The translations under genes were made by a program, and so were the position numbers. The notes under the pieces were generated by a model. It saw only the letters and a list, made by a program, of their open reading frames with translations. It had not been told where the DNA came from and did no database searches. A stretch of DNA of 37,960 bases from Clostridia bacterium (GTDB taxonomy: Bacteria; Bacillota; Clostridia; Oscillospirales; Butyricicoccaceae), in NCBI GenBank assembly GCA_017521295.1, contig JAFXDF010000087.1, forward strand, positions 1 to 37,960, given 5' to 3'. Positions 22,528 to 30,592 of this stretch are shown piece by piece; position 1 is the first letter of the stretch, and each line of letters opens with the position of its first letter.

Positions 22528-22556
22528 TTTACTTTCGGCTTTTATCGTGCTATAGT
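22528..22556 (+). promoter_or_regulatory. Promoter of the C39-like gene
   Basis: TTTACT (22528-22533), 17-bp spacer, extended -10 TGCTATAGT (22548-22556). Confidence 0.6.
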
Positions 22557-22589
22557 GAAGCCAACAACAACATAAAGGAGCGTTTTCTC

Positions 22590-23144
22590 ATGGAATACAA
22601 ATATTGGAACCAGCTGGACTATCCCGAGATCCCCTACGGTGACGGCACCGTGGCCTCCAGCGGCTGCGGCCTGTGCTCCGCCTGCATGGTGGTGGAAAAC
22701 CTGACCGATCATACCTTTACCCCTGCCGAGGCCGTTGCCCTGGCCGATTCGGTCAACGCCCACGATGAGACCGGCACCGAGATCACCCTGCTGGCTCCCG
22801 CCGTCTGCGAAAAGTTCGGTCTGACGGTGGAATACACCTGCGACCACGGCAAGATGCAGCAGTTCCTGCAGAACGGCGAAGGCATGGCCATCGCCAACTC
22901 CGGCGGCGACCGTCCCGGCTGGACCGGCGTCTTTACCTCCGGCGGCCACTTTATCGTGCTGGTATCCGCCAAGGGCCGTGAGATCTGCACCATGGACCCC
23001 TCCATGCGCCCCGGTAAGTACGACACCGAGGGCCGCAAGGGCAAGGTCCGTGTGGAAGGCAACCTGGCCTATGTGGACATCGCCACCCTGGCAAAGGACT
23101 GCGACAACCGCTATCCCTCCTACGCCCTGTTCCGCAAGAAGTAA
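22590..23144 (+). CDS. C39-like papain-fold protein
   Basis: A 184-residue protein. SSGCGLCSACMVVENL puts the predicted nucleophile at C26, and SGGHFIVLVSAKG gives H120; the following MDPSMRPGKYD supplies the Asp position. This is the C39-like peptidase/cysteine-transferase arrangement. There is no signal peptide and no ABC transporter fused to it, so it is not a bacteriocin-leader exporter. It may be an intracellular amidase, peptidase or acyltransferase. AAAGGAG lies about ten bases before the ATG. Single gene with its own promoter and terminator. The substrate is not known. Confidence 0.78.
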   Translation: MEYKYWNQLDYPEIPYGDGTVASSGCGLCSACMVVENLTDHTFTPAEAVALADSVNAHDETGTEITLLAPAVCEKFGLTVEYTCDHGKMQQFLQNGEGMAIANSGGDRPGWTGVFTSGGHFIVLVSAKGREICTMDPSMRPGKYDTEGRKGKVRVEGNLAYVDIATLAKDCDNRYPSYALFRKK

Positions 23145-23154
23145 GCAAACAAAG

Positions 23155-23182
23155 AAAAGCCGCCCGACCGGGCGGCTTTTTT
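23155..23182 (+). terminator. Terminator of the C39-like gene
   Basis: AAAAGCCGCCC, loop GACC, GGGCGGCTTTTTT. The A-rich left side means it can also serve the minus-strand gene ending at 23187. Confidence 0.9.
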
Positions 23183-23186
23183 GCTG

Positions 23187-24110
23187 TTATTCACCGGAAA
23201 CGGACCAGTTCACATCGTGGGCCCGGGTAAGGGCCTGTCCGTCAAACCCGGTGATGAGAATGGTCGGCTTTTCATATTGCGGAGGCTGGAGGATCAGTTC
23301 CATACAGCCGTCGCCGTCCAGATCAAAGGGATGGATCTGTCCCAATTCGAGATAGCGGGGTTCCTCGGGCCGGCCCAGCCACAGGCCGTTTTCCAGGGTG
23401 GCTATGATCCCCACAAAGGCACCGTTCTCACGGTACATGGCGATTTGAGAGGCGCACCCTGCGCTGTCGATGACGCTTACCAGAACTTCTAACGCACCGT
23501 CACCATCCAGGTCGATACAACGATAGTCCGCTTGATCGTGGGGGATCATCTCGTTCAAAGGGAAGGCATTCTCTTCTGTCGTGGTAAATTGCCGGGGGAT
23601 CGCATCGTAATACCAGGAACAGGCGATGGTACCGTCAGCGCCCAGACCCTGTATCACATGACGGCCTTCCTCGGTAAGAGAGCCGACTACCGTTCCCTGG
23701 TAGTTGCCTTGCCGCCACAGATAGTAAAAGCGGGTATAGTAGGATTGGGCCGCCGGGGAGGCATCCACCATTTCCAGCGTTTGTACATCCTGGGACGGGT
23801 CAAAGGGTATGCCGTTGAATAAATAAAAATGGCGCTCCGGACTGTTGTCCTCCTTGACGTCAAAGAGGGTTTCGGGCAGCCCATAGGCATCCAAAAGCTG
23901 CGTCAGCTGCTCGTCTGCCAGTGCTTTGGCCTGTTGCGAGATCTCCAACTGAGCGGCCAAGCGTTCCTGTTCCATTTTTGACTGCATGGCCTGCACTTCG
24001 GCCCGGGCGGCGCGAAGGGACTGGCCGCTTTGCCAGTCGGTCCACAAAAGAAGGCCGCACAGAATGGCCAGCAGCGGCAGCAAAATCAGCGGCAGATAGG
24101 ATCTTTTCAT
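23187..24110 (-). CDS. Membrane-anchored protein with two DxDxDG calcium-type loops
   Basis: A 307-residue protein with one N-terminal membrane helix (about 5-24, YLPLILLPLLAILCGLLLW), a short coiled coil (about 30-72, rich in Glu/Gln/Ala) and an outside domain. Two loops, CIDLDGDGALEVLV and PFDLDGDGCMELIL, carry the D-x-D-G-D-G pattern of FG-GAP/VCBS-like calcium sites, each followed by a beta strand. The function is unknown; an extracellular binding or sensor role is possible. The gene follows the ABC exporter genes on the same strand, but a hairpin whose right arm holds its ribosome binding site (GGGAGG, nine bases before the ATG) separates them. Confidence 0.75.
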   Translation of the reverse strand: MKRSYLPLILLPLLAILCGLLLWTDWQSGQSLRAARAEVQAMQSKMEQERLAAQLEISQQAKALADEQLTQLLDAYGLPETLFDVKEDNSPERHFYLFNGIPFDPSQDVQTLEMVDASPAAQSYYTRFYYLWRQGNYQGTVVGSLTEEGRHVIQGLGADGTIACSWYYDAIPRQFTTTEENAFPLNEMIPHDQADYRCIDLDGDGALEVLVSVIDSAGCASQIAMYRENGAFVGIIATLENGLWLGRPEEPRYLELGQIHPFDLDGDGCMELILQPPQYEKPTILITGFDGQALTRAHDVNWSVSGE

Positions 24111-24117
24111 AAAAAAC

Positions 24118-24172
24118 GCCTCCCTCTTGCTGTTACAGTAGCAAATCGCCGCTGTCTTTACAAGAGGGAGGC
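24118..24172 (-). promoter_or_regulatory. Attenuator-like hairpin with a promoter in its loop
   Basis: GCCTCCCTCTTG (24118-24129) and CAAGAGGGAGGC (24161-24172) are perfect 12-bp arms with a 31-base loop. On the minus strand the hairpin is followed by GTTTTTT, giving a terminator for the ABC genes. The same 3' arm contains the GGGAGG of the next gene. The loop region also reads TTGTAA, 17 bp, TGC-TACTGT, a possible extended -10 promoter. RNA started there would lack the 5' arm and so keep the ribosome binding site free. Confidence 0.6.
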
Positions 24173-24191
24173 CCCTTAAGAATTCTTAATT

Positions 24192-27100
24192 TTATTCTGG
24201 TGCTTTCAGCGATTCCACCATGTCGATCTTCCGCAGCTTGCCCTGCATCACCAGGCTCACCAGCAGGGTGAACACCATGGACAAAGCGGCCGAATACACA
24301 TAGCTCATGGGCTTGACCACCCGGCCGAACATGACGGCGTCCACCTCGGCGGTCTGCACCACGAACTGGTGGAACACCACGCCCACGGCAAGGCCCACCG
24401 CCGTGCCGATGATGGACAGGAGGATGGTCTCCCGGAAGATGTAGCCCGACACCTCGCCCTTGAAGAAGCCCAGCACCTTCAACGTGGCGATCTCCTTCTG
24501 CCGCTCGCAGATGTTGATGTTGGTCAGATTGTACAGCACCACAAAGGCCAGGGCCGCTGCCGCCACGATCAGCAGAATGACGATGTAGTCGATGCTGGCC
24601 AGCATGTCGGCAAAGGTCTCGATGGTGGTGGTGGAAAAGCCCACGCCGGCGGCGTTGGAGGACTCCAGCAGAGCGGTGGCCAGACTGTCCCGGGCCGCTT
24701 GGTCGGCGCACAGGGTCTTGGCCAGCACGGTGTCAAAGACGCATTCCTCGTCAAAGGCCTGCTCATAGATCGCCCGGGGCAGGAACACATAGCCCTGGAC
24801 ATAGTTTTCGCAGATGCCGGTCACCGGGATGAGGGCTTCCTTCTCGTCCTGGTTGCGCAGGCTGAGGGTCTCGCCGGCCTCCACGCCCAGCACCTTGGCG
24901 GCCTTTTCGGTGAGCACCGCACCCTGTTCGGTAAAGGCCACCGGCTCTCCGGTGATGCGGTCCCGGAAGGTGTGATAGGCGGCAAAGCCCTCCAGATCGG
25001 CGGGCACAACGATGGACAGATCGGTGTCACGGCCGGGGATGAAGCCCTCGCCGCTCTCCCGGTGGACCAGGGTGTATTCGCGCACCAGGGCGGGGTCCTG
25101 CAGCAGGGCGGCGATCTTCCGGTCGGCGGTGTCGTCGCCCTCATGCTTGAGGGTGAGGGTCATGTCGTAGTTCTGCAGCTGGGTGAACTGCATCTGCACG
25201 ATGTCACCGATGGAATCCCGCAGGCCGAAGCCGGCCACCAGCAGGGCGGTACAGCCGGCGATGCCGATGACCGTCATAAAGAACCGCTTTTTATAGCGGA
25301 ACAGGTTGCGGGCGGTGACCTTGTGGGTGAACTTCATCCGCCGCCACAGGGGCTTGATGCGCTCCAGCAGGATGCGCTTGCCCGCCGGCGGGGCCTTGGG
25401 CCGCATAAGGGTGGCGGCGTTGTCCTGCAGCGAGCCCTTCAGGGCACCCAGGGTGGACAGCAGAACTGCCACCAGGATCATGCCGGCCGACAGCAGGATG
25501 AAGCCGGTGTGGTCGGCGCCCTGAATGGGTGGAATGTTGTACATCAGCTTATAGGCCTGGGCGATGACCCGGGGGAACAGGGGCAGAAAGACCGCCAGAC
25601 CCACCGCCGCGCCGGCCACACAGGCCAGGAAGGCGTACAGCAGATACTTGCCCGCCACGGCGGCGTTGGAATAGCCCAAAGCCTTCAGGGTGCCGATGGC
25701 GCCCCGGTCCTCGTCGATCATACGGGTCATGGTGGTGGAGGCCACCAGGGCCGCCACCAGGAAAAAGAAGATGGGGAAGACCTTTGCGATGGCGGCCACC
25801 TTTTCGGTGTCGCTGTCGTAGAAGATATAGCCCTCGTTGCACTCGCCACGGGTCAGCACATACCATTCGGGCTCGTCGATGTCGTCGATCTGATCCTGGG
25901 CGTCCCGGATCTTCTGGTTGGCGTCATAGATCTTTTCGTCGAACTCCAGCTTGCCCTCTTCGTATTCCTTCCAGCCGTCGTCCAGCTCGATCCGGGCGTC
26001 GGCCAGTTCGATCTCGGCGTCGATGATCTCCTGCTGGCCTTCGTAAAAGTCCTTCCAGCCCTGTTTGAGATCGGCGATGCCGTCGTAATATTCCTGCCAG
26101 CCCTCGTCCAGGTCCTTCCGGGCGTCGGCCAGCTCCTGCCGGCCCTCTTCCAACTCTTCCCGGGCCAGCTGCAGCTCATAAAGGCCCCAGAGGCGCTCCA
26201 CATCGGCGTCCTCCACCTCTTCCAGGGCCTTTTCGTATTCATCCCGGTTTTTGTTCAGCTCCCGGGAACCGGCGTTCAGCTGCCGCATACCGGCGTCGAT
26301 CTCTTTCTGACCGGCGTCGATCTGCTTTTGCTGGGCATCCAGCTCCCTGTAACCGGCGGAAATCTGCTGGAAATAGACATCCAGGGAATCGGTGGGCAGT
26401 CCGGCGCCTTCCATCTGCTCCTTTTGGGCAAGCAGCGCCTGTTCCTGCTGCTCCAGCTGTGTCCGACCGGCATCCAGCTGTGCCTGGAAGCCATCCAGTT
26501 CGGCCTGGGCGCTTTCCAGCTGCCGGTAGCCGGATTCCAGTTCGGCCTCGCCGTCCTCCAGCAGGGACTGGGCTTTTTTCAGCTCCCGCTTGGCGTCCTG
26601 GATCTCGATATAGGCGTCGTCCAGCTTTTTCTGGCCGTCATCGATCTCTTTCTGGCCGTCTTCCAGTTCCTTGAGGCCGTCGGCGTATTCCTGCTCGCCG
26701 TCCTCCAGCTCCCGGAGACCGTCGGGCAGCTCGGCCTCACCCTCTAAAAGATCCTGGTAGGCGTCGGCCAACTCCTGCCGGCCGTCCTCCAGTTCCTGAA
26801 GGCCGTCGGCGTATTCCTGCTCGCCGTCCTCCAGCTCCTTGAGAGCGTCGGCCAGCTCCTGCTCACCCTCGGCCGTCTTGTCGGACAGCTCCTGTTTGGC
26901 CTCGTCCAGTTCTTCCTGGGCCTCGGCCCGGAGGCGGTCGGCACGGACGTGCTTCTGGGTCTCGGCCATGTCTTCCACGGCCTCCCGGATAGGGGCCACC
27001 AAGTCCTCATAGGCCTGGGTGAAGGCCTCCGCGCTGTCGCCGCCCTCTACGGTGGCGTAAAGGTCGGTGTAATAGTCCATGTCCAGCACCTGGTCGGGCA

Positions 27101-27743
27101 CATAAACGATGGCGTCCAGGGTGCCGCTGCCCATGGTGGTGGAGCCCCGCTGCACCATGGAAACGTAATAGGAAGTGCTTACCACACCCACGATGGTGAA
27201 CTGCCGCACCGTAAAGGGCTCGTCGGGCTCTTCCTCAGCCTCTTCGTCGGCCTCCAGGGGCAGAATAGTCAGCTGCTGACCCACCGCAAGACCGCCCTGG
27301 TACAGGTCGGAGCTCATCTCGATGACGCACTCGTCGGGGCTCTGGGGCCAGCGGCCCTCCACCAGGCTGCTTCGGTTCATGAGGGCGGGATCGCTGCCCT
27401 CCCAGGCGGTGACCCCGTGGAACCGGGTTGCCAGCATATCGCCGGTGGACAGGGTGATCTCCCGGTCCAGGCTGCGGGCAGGCATAACGGCCCGGACCCC
27501 GGGCACAGCGGCCAGGGCCTGGACGTCGGCGTCTTCCAAACCCAGATTGCCTGCGATGCGCAGGTCAAACAGGTTGGTCTCCCGGTACAGCTCGCTGACG
27601 GTATGGCGCATATCCGGCGTGGTGGCCAAAAGGCCGGCCAGAAAGCCTGCGCCCAGGGCCACGATGAGAAAAATGGCCAGAAACCGGCTGAAGCTGCCCC
27701 GGATGGAGCGGAAACACTCCTTCAAAAAGGTTTTCTTTACCAT
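24192..27743 (-). CDS. FtsX/MacB-type ABC transporter permease with a long heptad coiled coil
   Basis: A 1183-residue membrane protein. One N-terminal helix (about 18-42) is followed by an outside domain, then about 365 residues (about 260-624) of nearly unbroken coiled coil built on heptads such as ELEDGEQ-EYADGLQ-ELEDGRQ. Next come a first FtsX block of three helices (about 645-780), a second outside domain, and a final FtsX block (about 1065-1165). Large FtsX permeases of this class use the energy of a partner ATPase for outward transport or mechanical signalling, often for antimicrobials or lipids. The start ATG at 27741-27743 overlaps the ATPase stop by seven bases. A 38-bp exact direct repeat 126 bp apart (26675 and 26801) shows recent duplication of six heptads. 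Confidence 0.9.
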   Translation of the reverse strand: MVKKTFLKECFRSIRGSFSRFLAIFLIVALGAGFLAGLLATTPDMRHTVSELYRETNLFDLRIAGNLGLEDADVQALAAVPGVRAVMPARSLDREITLSTGDMLATRFHGVTAWEGSDPALMNRSSLVEGRWPQSPDECVIEMSSDLYQGGLAVGQQLTILPLEADEEAEEEPDEPFTVRQFTIVGVVSTSYYVSMVQRGSTTMGSGTLDAIVYVPDQVLDMDYYTDLYATVEGGDSAEAFTQAYEDLVAPIREAVEDMAETQKHVRADRLRAEAQEELDEAKQELSDKTAEGEQELADALKELEDGEQEYADGLQELEDGRQELADAYQDLLEGEAELPDGLRELEDGEQEYADGLKELEDGQKEIDDGQKKLDDAYIEIQDAKRELKKAQSLLEDGEAELESGYRQLESAQAELDGFQAQLDAGRTQLEQQEQALLAQKEQMEGAGLPTDSLDVYFQQISAGYRELDAQQKQIDAGQKEIDAGMRQLNAGSRELNKNRDEYEKALEEVEDADVERLWGLYELQLAREELEEGRQELADARKDLDEGWQEYYDGIADLKQGWKDFYEGQQEIIDAEIELADARIELDDGWKEYEEGKLEFDEKIYDANQKIRDAQDQIDDIDEPEWYVLTRGECNEGYIFYDSDTEKVAAIAKVFPIFFFLVAALVASTTMTRMIDEDRGAIGTLKALGYSNAAVAGKYLLYAFLACVAGAAVGLAVFLPLFPRVIAQAYKLMYNIPPIQGADHTGFILLSAGMILVAVLLSTLGALKGSLQDNAATLMRPKAPPAGKRILLERIKPLWRRMKFTHKVTARNLFRYKKRFFMTVIGIAGCTALLVAGFGLRDSIGDIVQMQFTQLQNYDMTLTLKHEGDDTADRKIAALLQDPALVREYTLVHRESGEGFIPGRDTDLSIVVPADLEGFAAYHTFRDRITGEPVAFTEQGAVLTEKAAKVLGVEAGETLSLRNQDEKEALIPVTGICENYVQGYVFLPRAIYEQAFDEECVFDTVLAKTLCADQAARDSLATALLESSNAAGVGFSTTTIETFADMLASIDYIVILLIVAAAALAFVVLYNLTNINICERQKEIATLKVLGFFKGEVSGYIFRETILLSIIGTAVGLAVGVVFHQFVVQTAEVDAVMFGRVVKPMSYVYSAALSMVFTLLVSLVMQGKLRKIDMVESLKAPE

Positions 27744-28438
27744 TCGATCTGCTCCACGGGCAGGGGGTGCTCATTGACCTCGTTGCCCACGATCTTGCCG
27801 CTCTTCACCCGGATGACCCGGTCGGCCATGGCGGTGAGGGCGGTGTTATGGGTGATGACGATGACGGTTTTTCCCGTGCTGCGGCAGGTGTCCTGCAGCA
27901 ACTTGAGGATGCTCTTGCCGGTGACATAGTCCAGCGCGCCGGTGGGCTCGTCGCACAACAGCAGCTTGGGGTTTTTGGCCAGGGCACGGGCGATGGCCAC
28001 CCGCTGCTGTTCGCCGCCCGACAGCTGGGCGGGGAAGTTGTCCAGACGGTGGCCCAGACCCACCTGCTCCAGGGTCTTTCGGGGGTCCAGGGGATCCTTG
28101 CAGATCTCCGAGGCCAGCTCCACGTTTTCCACCGCCGTGAGATTCTGCACCAGGTTATAGAACTGGAACACAAAGCCCACGTCGTACCGGCGGTATTCGG
28201 TAAGCTGCCGGGGGTTAAAGGCCGACACCTCCCGGCCGTCCAGGGTGATGGTGCCCGAGGTGCAGCCGTCCATACCGCCCAGCATATTCAAAATGGTGGT
28301 CTTGCCTGCGCCGGAAGAGCCCACGATGACGCAGAACTCCCCCTGCTCGATGGAAAAGGTGACCCCGTTGACGGCATAGATATCCTGCTCGCCCACGGTG
28401 TACTTTTTGACCACGTCCTTAAACTCGATAAAACTCAC
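27737..28438 (-). CDS. ABC transporter ATP-binding protein, MacB/LolD type
   Basis: A 233-residue ATPase with Walker [10 protein letters not shown], a Q loop in GFVFQFYNL, signature LSGGEQQR, Walker [13 protein letters not shown] and the switch His in VITHN. It belongs to the MacB/LolD/FtsE group that works with FtsX-type permeases, and the permease gene overlaps it by seven bases. The GTG at 28436-28438 is taken as start because AGAGGTG lies about ten bases upstream. A GTG at 28448-28450, adding four residues, is also open but overlaps that site. It is transcribed from an extended -10 promoter. Confidence 0.93.
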   Translation of the reverse strand: MSFIEFKDVVKKYTVGEQDIYAVNGVTFSIEQGEFCVIVGSSGAGKTTILNMLGGMDGCTSGTITLDGREVSAFNPRQLTEYRRYDVGFVFQFYNLVQNLTAVENVELASEICKDPLDPRKTLEQVGLGHRLDNFPAQLSGGEQQRVAIARALAKNPKLLLCDEPTGALDYVTGKSILKLLQDTCRSTGKTVIVITHNTALTAMADRVIRVKSGKIVGNEVNEHPLPVEQIEW

Positions 28439-28474
28439 GGTGAAGATCACCTCTCATACAGTTTCGTATTTTTT

Positions 28475-28483
28475 ATCATAGCA
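28475..28483 (-). promoter_or_regulatory. Extended -10 promoter of the ABC exporter operon
   Basis: TGCTATGAT on the minus strand in an A+T-rich stretch; no good -35 hexamer. Confidence 0.5.
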
Positions 28484-28520
28484 TAAAATCTGAAAAAAGA
28501 ATATAAACCTTTTGTAAAAA

Positions 28521-28550
28521 GAAAAGACCGCCCGCGGGCGGTCTTTTTTA
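28521..28550 (-). terminator. Terminator of the threonine aldolase gene
   Basis: GAAAAGACCGCCCG and CGGGCGGTCTTTTTT form a perfect palindrome without spare loop bases. On the minus strand it follows the aldolase stop by a few bases and ends in TTTTC; it also has a T tract in the other direction. Confidence 0.85.
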
Positions 28551-28555
28551 TAGGA

Positions 28556-29581
28556 TCAGATGGCTTCCAGCAGCTTGTTCACGTTTTCCTCGGTGGTGGC
28601 CCAGCTGGTGCAGAAGCGCACATAGCGGTGGTTTTCGTCGGCGGGGCCGTAATCGTCAAAGGAGAACTCGCCCTTCAGCCGCTCGATCTGCTCATAGGAC
28701 AGGATGGGGAACTGCTGGTTGGTGACGCTTTCGCACATAAAGTCGTAGCCCTTGTCCTCAAAGCCCTTCTTGATCTTCTTGGCCAGGTCGATGGCATGCT
28801 GGCTCAGCTTGAAATACAGATCGTCGGTGAACAGAACATCAAACTGGATGCCCAGCAGGCGGCCCTTTGCCAGCAGACCGCCCCGCTGCTTGATGAGGGA
28901 GCGGAAGCTGTCGATGAAGTTGGGGTCGGGGATGACCACGGCCTCGCCGAACAGCGCGCCCTGCTTGGTGCCGCCGATGTAGAACACGTCGCACAGACGG
29001 GCGATGTCCTGGATGGTGAGATCGTTGCCGTCGGCGGCCAGGGCGTAACCCAGACGGGCGCCGTCCAGGAACAGGGGCAGGTTGTACTTCTTGCACATGG
29101 CGGAGATGGCCTCCAGCTCGGCCTTGGTGTACAGGGTGCCGGTCTCGGTGGACTGGGAAACATAGACCATGCCGGGCTTGACGATGTGCTCCCAGGAGAA
29201 GTCGTTCTTCCAGCTGAGATAGGCGTCCTCGATGGCTTTGGCGGTGAGCTTGCCGTTTTCACCGGGGATGGCCAGCACCTTGTGGCCGGTTCCCTCGATG
29301 GCGTTGACCTCGTGGCAGTTGATATGGCCGGTGGTGACGGCCAGCACGCCCTCGTGGGGGCGCAGGATGGAATAGATCACGGTGGTGTTGGTCTGGGTGC
29401 CGCCCACCAGGAAATGCACGGCGGCGTTGGGAGTGCCGCAGACCTTGCGGATCTTTTCGGCGGCGGCGGCGCAGTAAGGATCTTCGCCGTAGCCGATGGT
29501 CTGGTCCATGTTGGTCTCCACCAGTTTCTGCAGGATGGCGGGATGGGCGCCCTCCAGATAGTCACAGTCAAAACGGATCAT
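28556..29581 (-). CDS. ltaE: Low-specificity L-threonine aldolase
   Basis: A 341-residue PLP enzyme that splits threonine or allo-threonine into glycine and acetaldehyde. The PLP lysine is K206 in FYIGGTKQGALFGEAVV; FLDGARLGYALA carries the conserved Asp and Arg; NCHEVNAIEGTGHKVL and YGEDPYCAAAAEKIRK are family blocks. AAAGGAGGT precedes the ATG by about nine bases. It is transcribed alone, and its promoter region is shared with the divergent phosphatase-MocR pair. Confidence 0.93.
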   Translation of the reverse strand: MIRFDCDYLEGAHPAILQKLVETNMDQTIGYGEDPYCAAAAEKIRKVCGTPNAAVHFLVGGTQTNTTVIYSILRPHEGVLAVTTGHINCHEVNAIEGTGHKVLAIPGENGKLTAKAIEDAYLSWKNDFSWEHIVKPGMVYVSQSTETGTLYTKAELEAISAMCKKYNLPLFLDGARLGYALAADGNDLTIQDIARLCDVFYIGGTKQGALFGEAVVIPDPNFIDSFRSLIKQRGGLLAKGRLLGIQFDVLFTDDLYFKLSQHAIDLAKKIKKGFEDKGYDFMCESVTNQQFPILSYEQIERLKGEFSFDDYGPADENHRYVRFCTSWATTEENVNKLLEAI

Positions 29582-29619
29582 AGGAAAGGACCTCCTTTGT
29601 TATTTGTCATATCTTGTCT

Positions 29620-29648
29620 ATTGTACTGGAAAAATGGTGCAAATACAA
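29620..29648 (-). promoter_or_regulatory. Promoter of ltaE
   Basis: On the minus strand: TTGTAT (29643-29648), 17-bp spacer, TACAAT (29620-29625). Confidence 0.65.
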
Positions 29649-29669
29649 GTAGCGCCGCAGGGAAAAGTG

Positions 29670-29678
29670 TGGTATCAT
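29670..29678 (+). promoter_or_regulatory. Extended -10 promoter of the phosphatase-MocR operon
   Basis: TGGTATCAT, with the ATG at 29714 and GGAGG at 29701-29705. The -35 is unclear. Confidence 0.5.
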
Positions 29679-29713
29679 CCTATTAGAAACCATCAATTAC
29701 GGAGGTCAAAGCC

Positions 29714-30589
29714 ATGCAGAGAATCCATCTGATCCGCCACGGCGCCACCATTGCCGACGAACAGAACCTGTACTGCGGAAAATCCGACCTGCCCCTGTCC
29801 CCAAGCGGACTGGACGGGCTGCACAAGCTGACGGCGGGGGGCGGCTATCCCGCGGCCCAGGGCTGCCGGATCATTACCTCCGGCACACAGCGCGCCGATC
29901 AGACCCTGGAGGCACTTTACGGCCAAGTGGAGCGGGAGGCACAGCCCGCCTTCCGGGAGATCGACTACGGCGCCTTTGAACTGCAGAGCTACGAACAGCT
30001 GAAGACCCGGGAGGATTACCAGGCCTGGGTCTCGGGCGACAACGCCCGCAACCGCTGCCCCGGCGGCGAAAGCGGCGAGGATGTGGCAAACCGGGTGCGC
30101 CCGGCCTTTGCCGCCCTGCTGGAGGACGGCCGGGATGCCATCCTGGTGACCCACGGCGGCGTCATGGCCGCCATCATGACCGACCTGTTTCCCGACAGCA
30201 TGGCCGGCCGCATGGAATGGCAGAGCGAGCCCGGCCGCGGCTGGTCGGTGACCTTTGAGGGAACCAAGCCCGTGAAGTGCGAGCCTCTGCCCGACATCTT
30301 CCTCAACCAGGAAAAGACCCTGGGCAGAAAGTGGGCCTGGGTGTCTCTGGGCTTTTTGGCCGGCACCCTTGCCGGCGTGCTGCTGGCCGCCTACAGCGCC
30401 ATGCGGGGTACCCACCGGGAGCCCCTCTGGTTCGCCGTCGCCGCTGTGCTGCTGGTGATCTCCCAGGCGGTGCGCTTTAAAAAGCTGCGCTGCCCCTACT
30501 GCGGAAAGTCGGTGGCCCCCCTGAAGTTTATCGGCAGCCCCAAGCTGGCCTGCCCCCGCTGCGGCCGCATCTACCGCTACGAAGAGTAA
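29714..30589 (+). CDS. Histidine phosphatase fused to two membrane helices and a zinc ribbon
   Basis: A 291-residue protein. Residues 1-185 are a phosphoglycerate-mutase/CobC-type phosphatase: R8-H9-G10 (phosphate acceptor H9), R60 in TSGTQRADQT, E82 and H147 in VTHGGV. Two membrane helices follow (about 207-230 and 238-254), then a C-terminal zinc ribbon with C260, C263, C280 and C283 (CPYCG...CPRCG). The family is normally soluble with about 200 residues, so the membrane and zinc parts are an addition. With both helices crossing, catalytic domain and ribbon lie on the same, cytoplasmic, side. It is co-transcribed with the MocR-type gene three bases downstream. The substrate is unknown. Confidence 0.85.
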   Translation: MQRIHLIRHGATIADEQNLYCGKSDLPLSPSGLDGLHKLTAGGGYPAAQGCRIITSGTQRADQTLEALYGQVEREAQPAFREIDYGAFELQSYEQLKTREDYQAWVSGDNARNRCPGGESGEDVANRVRPAFAALLEDGRDAILVTHGGVMAAIMTDLFPDSMAGRMEWQSEPGRGWSVTFEGTKPVKCEPLPDIFLNQEKTLGRKWAWVSLGFLAGTLAGVLLAAYSAMRGTHREPLWFAVAAVLLVISQAVRFKKLRCPYCGKSVAPLKFIGSPKLACPRCGRIYRYEE

Positions 30590-30592
30590 CCT

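Noticed and set aside
24369..26747. A 2.4-kb plus-strand open frame opposite the ABC permease
   Set aside because: It mirrors the heptad coding of the permease (Gly/Gln/His/Leu-rich) and has no domain or start signals.
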